From Arthrobacter sp. YD4 (GTDB lineage Bacteria > Actinomycetota > Actinomycetes > Actinomycetales > Micrococcaceae), in the NCBI RefSeq assembly GCF_030410515.1, contig NZ_JAUHHD010000001.1:1-64000 (forward strand): DNA of 64,000 nucleotides, read 5' to 3'. Shown piece by piece: positions 63,051-64,000 of this stretch. The notes under the pieces were generated by a model. It was not told where the DNA came from. It was given only the letters and a program-made list of their open reading frames with translations, and did not search any database. Within the stretch, counting starts at the first letter, position 1. Each line of letters starts with the position of its first letter. Position numbers and translations under genes: made by a program.

Positions 63051-63971
63051 ATGAACGACATTAATCCGCTGAACGGCGGGCGACCCGCCGGCGGTTTCTC
63101 CGCCGACATCGCCACCGATCTCGCCTCCGGCCGCGCCGTCGACTTGGCCGAGGTGTACGCGCTGCACGCCCTCGACGACGGCGAACGCGACGCCGTCGAC
63201 CGCTATCTGTCCTCCGCCCCCGCCGCCGAGCGGGCCGAGTTCGAGGAACGCGTGCGTCAGGCCCGGGAGACCCTGGCCATGAGCTTCACCGCCGAGGAGG
63301 AACCACCCGCCGGGCTGTTCGACAAGATCTCCGCCGCGCTGCCCACGGCCGCTTCGGCGTCGACCCCTGCGACCCCGGAACCGGGGACACCGGAGTCCGG
63401 GGCACCCGTCGTAGCCCTCCCGGGCGCCTCCGCCCCGGTGGTCGCCCGGCCCGTCCGGGACGCGGCCCAGGCAACCGGCTCCGACGACCTTGCCGCGGCC
63501 CGGGAGCGCCGGGAGCAGCGCCGCCGCCCGCAGGGCATGCGTACCTGGCTGATCGGCGTCGCAGCGGCGGCCGCCGTCGCCGTCGGCGGGGTGGGCGTGG
63601 GTGCCTACATCGCCAACCAGAACGACCCGATGGCCCAGGTGCTGCAGGCCGGTGACGTGAAGAAGGAAACCATCGACGTGATCGGCGGCGGCACGGCGTC
63701 GCTGACGCTGTCATCGTCCAAGGACGCCGTCGTGGTCAAGATGAACGGCGTGCCCGCTCCCCCGTCCGGCAAGGTCTACCAGATGTGGCTGATCCCCAAG
63801 GACGGGTCGGCCCCGGTCTCCAAGGGGCTGATGGACGCCGAGGCGCTGTCCAAGCCCGCCGTGGTCACCGGCATCGGCTCCGCGGCGGCGCTGGGCATCA
63901 CGGTGGAACCGGTGGGAGGGTCCAAGACACCCACCATGCCCACGGTGGCGGCGGCCTCGTTGGGAGCCTGA
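63051..63971 (+). CDS. rskA: Anti-sigma-K factor RskA
   Basis: A 306-residue membrane protein that holds SigK inactive. The N-terminal anti-sigma domain (VDLAEVYALHALDDGERDAV) is cytosolic. A variable Pro-rich linker leads to a single membrane segment near residue 164 (TWLIGVAAAAAVAVGGVGVG), then the extracytoplasmic RskA domain (KVYQMWLIPKDGSAPVS). Release by regulated proteolysis is known in mycobacteria. The ATG follows the sigK stop by one base and is translationally coupled to it. Confidence 0.93.
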   Translation: MNDINPLNGGRPAGGFSADIATDLASGRAVDLAEVYALHALDDGERDAVDRYLSSAPAAERAEFEERVRQARETLAMSFTAEEEPPAGLFDKISAALPTAASASTPATPEPGTPESGAPVVALPGASAPVVARPVRDAAQATGSDDLAAARERREQRRRPQGMRTWLIGVAAAAAVAVGGVGVGAYIANQNDPMAQVLQAGDVKKETIDVIGGGTASLTLSSSKDAVVVKMNGVPAPPSGKVYQMWLIPKDGSAPVSKGLMDAEALSKPAVVTGIGSAAALGITVEPVGGSKTPTMPTVAAASLGA

Positions 63972-64000
63972 GCGGCCGCGCGAACAATCTCTACAACGAC

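Overview
The window is high-GC actinobacterial DNA that best fits the Micrococcaceae (Arthrobacter or Pseudarthrobacter type). This is inferred from gene content and order: WhiB1, PdtaS, the large NAD-glutamate dehydrogenase, a secA-hpf-comF-lpqB-mtrB-mtrA block, a SigK/RskA pair, Glf/GlfT2 galactan enzymes, and many GTG starts with stop/start overlaps. I saw no rRNA, tRNA, insertion sequence, phage gene or CRISPR array, and no gene-free stretch longer than about 300 bases.

Region 1 (1-20.2 kb) is a cell-surface polysaccharide locus. It holds the 3' end of an LGFP-repeat-like protein, a GT4 glycosyltransferase, two overlapping GDP-mannose 4,6-dehydratase-family genes, a Wzx-like flippase, a WbuB-like transferase, and three genes (fnlA, fnlB, fnlC type) for the UDP-L-FucNAc route. 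It also holds a GT2/DUF2304 pair, two large polytopic proteins sharing an unusual signature, an ABC polysaccharide exporter, a GlfT2-like galactofuranosyltransferase and UDP-galactopyranose mutase. Together they should make, assemble and export a glycan containing galactofuranose, N-acetyl-L-fucosamine and a GDP-derived deoxyhexose.

Region 2 (20.4-32.2 kb) has a lone FHA-FtsK/SpoIIIE ATPase resembling EssC, a small membrane protein, whiB1 with a structured leader, the sensor kinase pdtaS and the giant NAD-dependent glutamate dehydrogenase.

Region 3 (32.2-36.6 kb) is the least explained part. It has a MinD/CpaE-like ATPase whose P-loop lysine is replaced, a SAF-domain membrane protein, a small excisionase-type HTH protein, a protein with two probable SH3/Sm-like barrels, a membrane LysM protein and an Rv3235-like protein. 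Only pieces of a Flp/Tad pilus machine are present, so a different envelope-linked role is possible.

Region 4 (36.7-49.5 kb) is core genome: secA, a YcaQ-like glycosylase, hpf, comF, lpqB-mtrB-mtrA, a DUF4166 protein, a cysteine-less MetE-like protein and chorismate mutase. Three genes here carry short in-frame tandem repeats.

Region 5 (49.6-64 kb) has an oligopeptide ABC transporter operon with a fused OppDF ATPase, mnmA, a cysteine desulfurase, an EamA transporter overlapping a lipoprotein gene tail to tail, a diacylglycerol-kinase-family lipid kinase, a J-domain protein with a NERD-like region, trmL, and sigK-rskA preceded by what looks like a SigK-type autoregulatory promoter.
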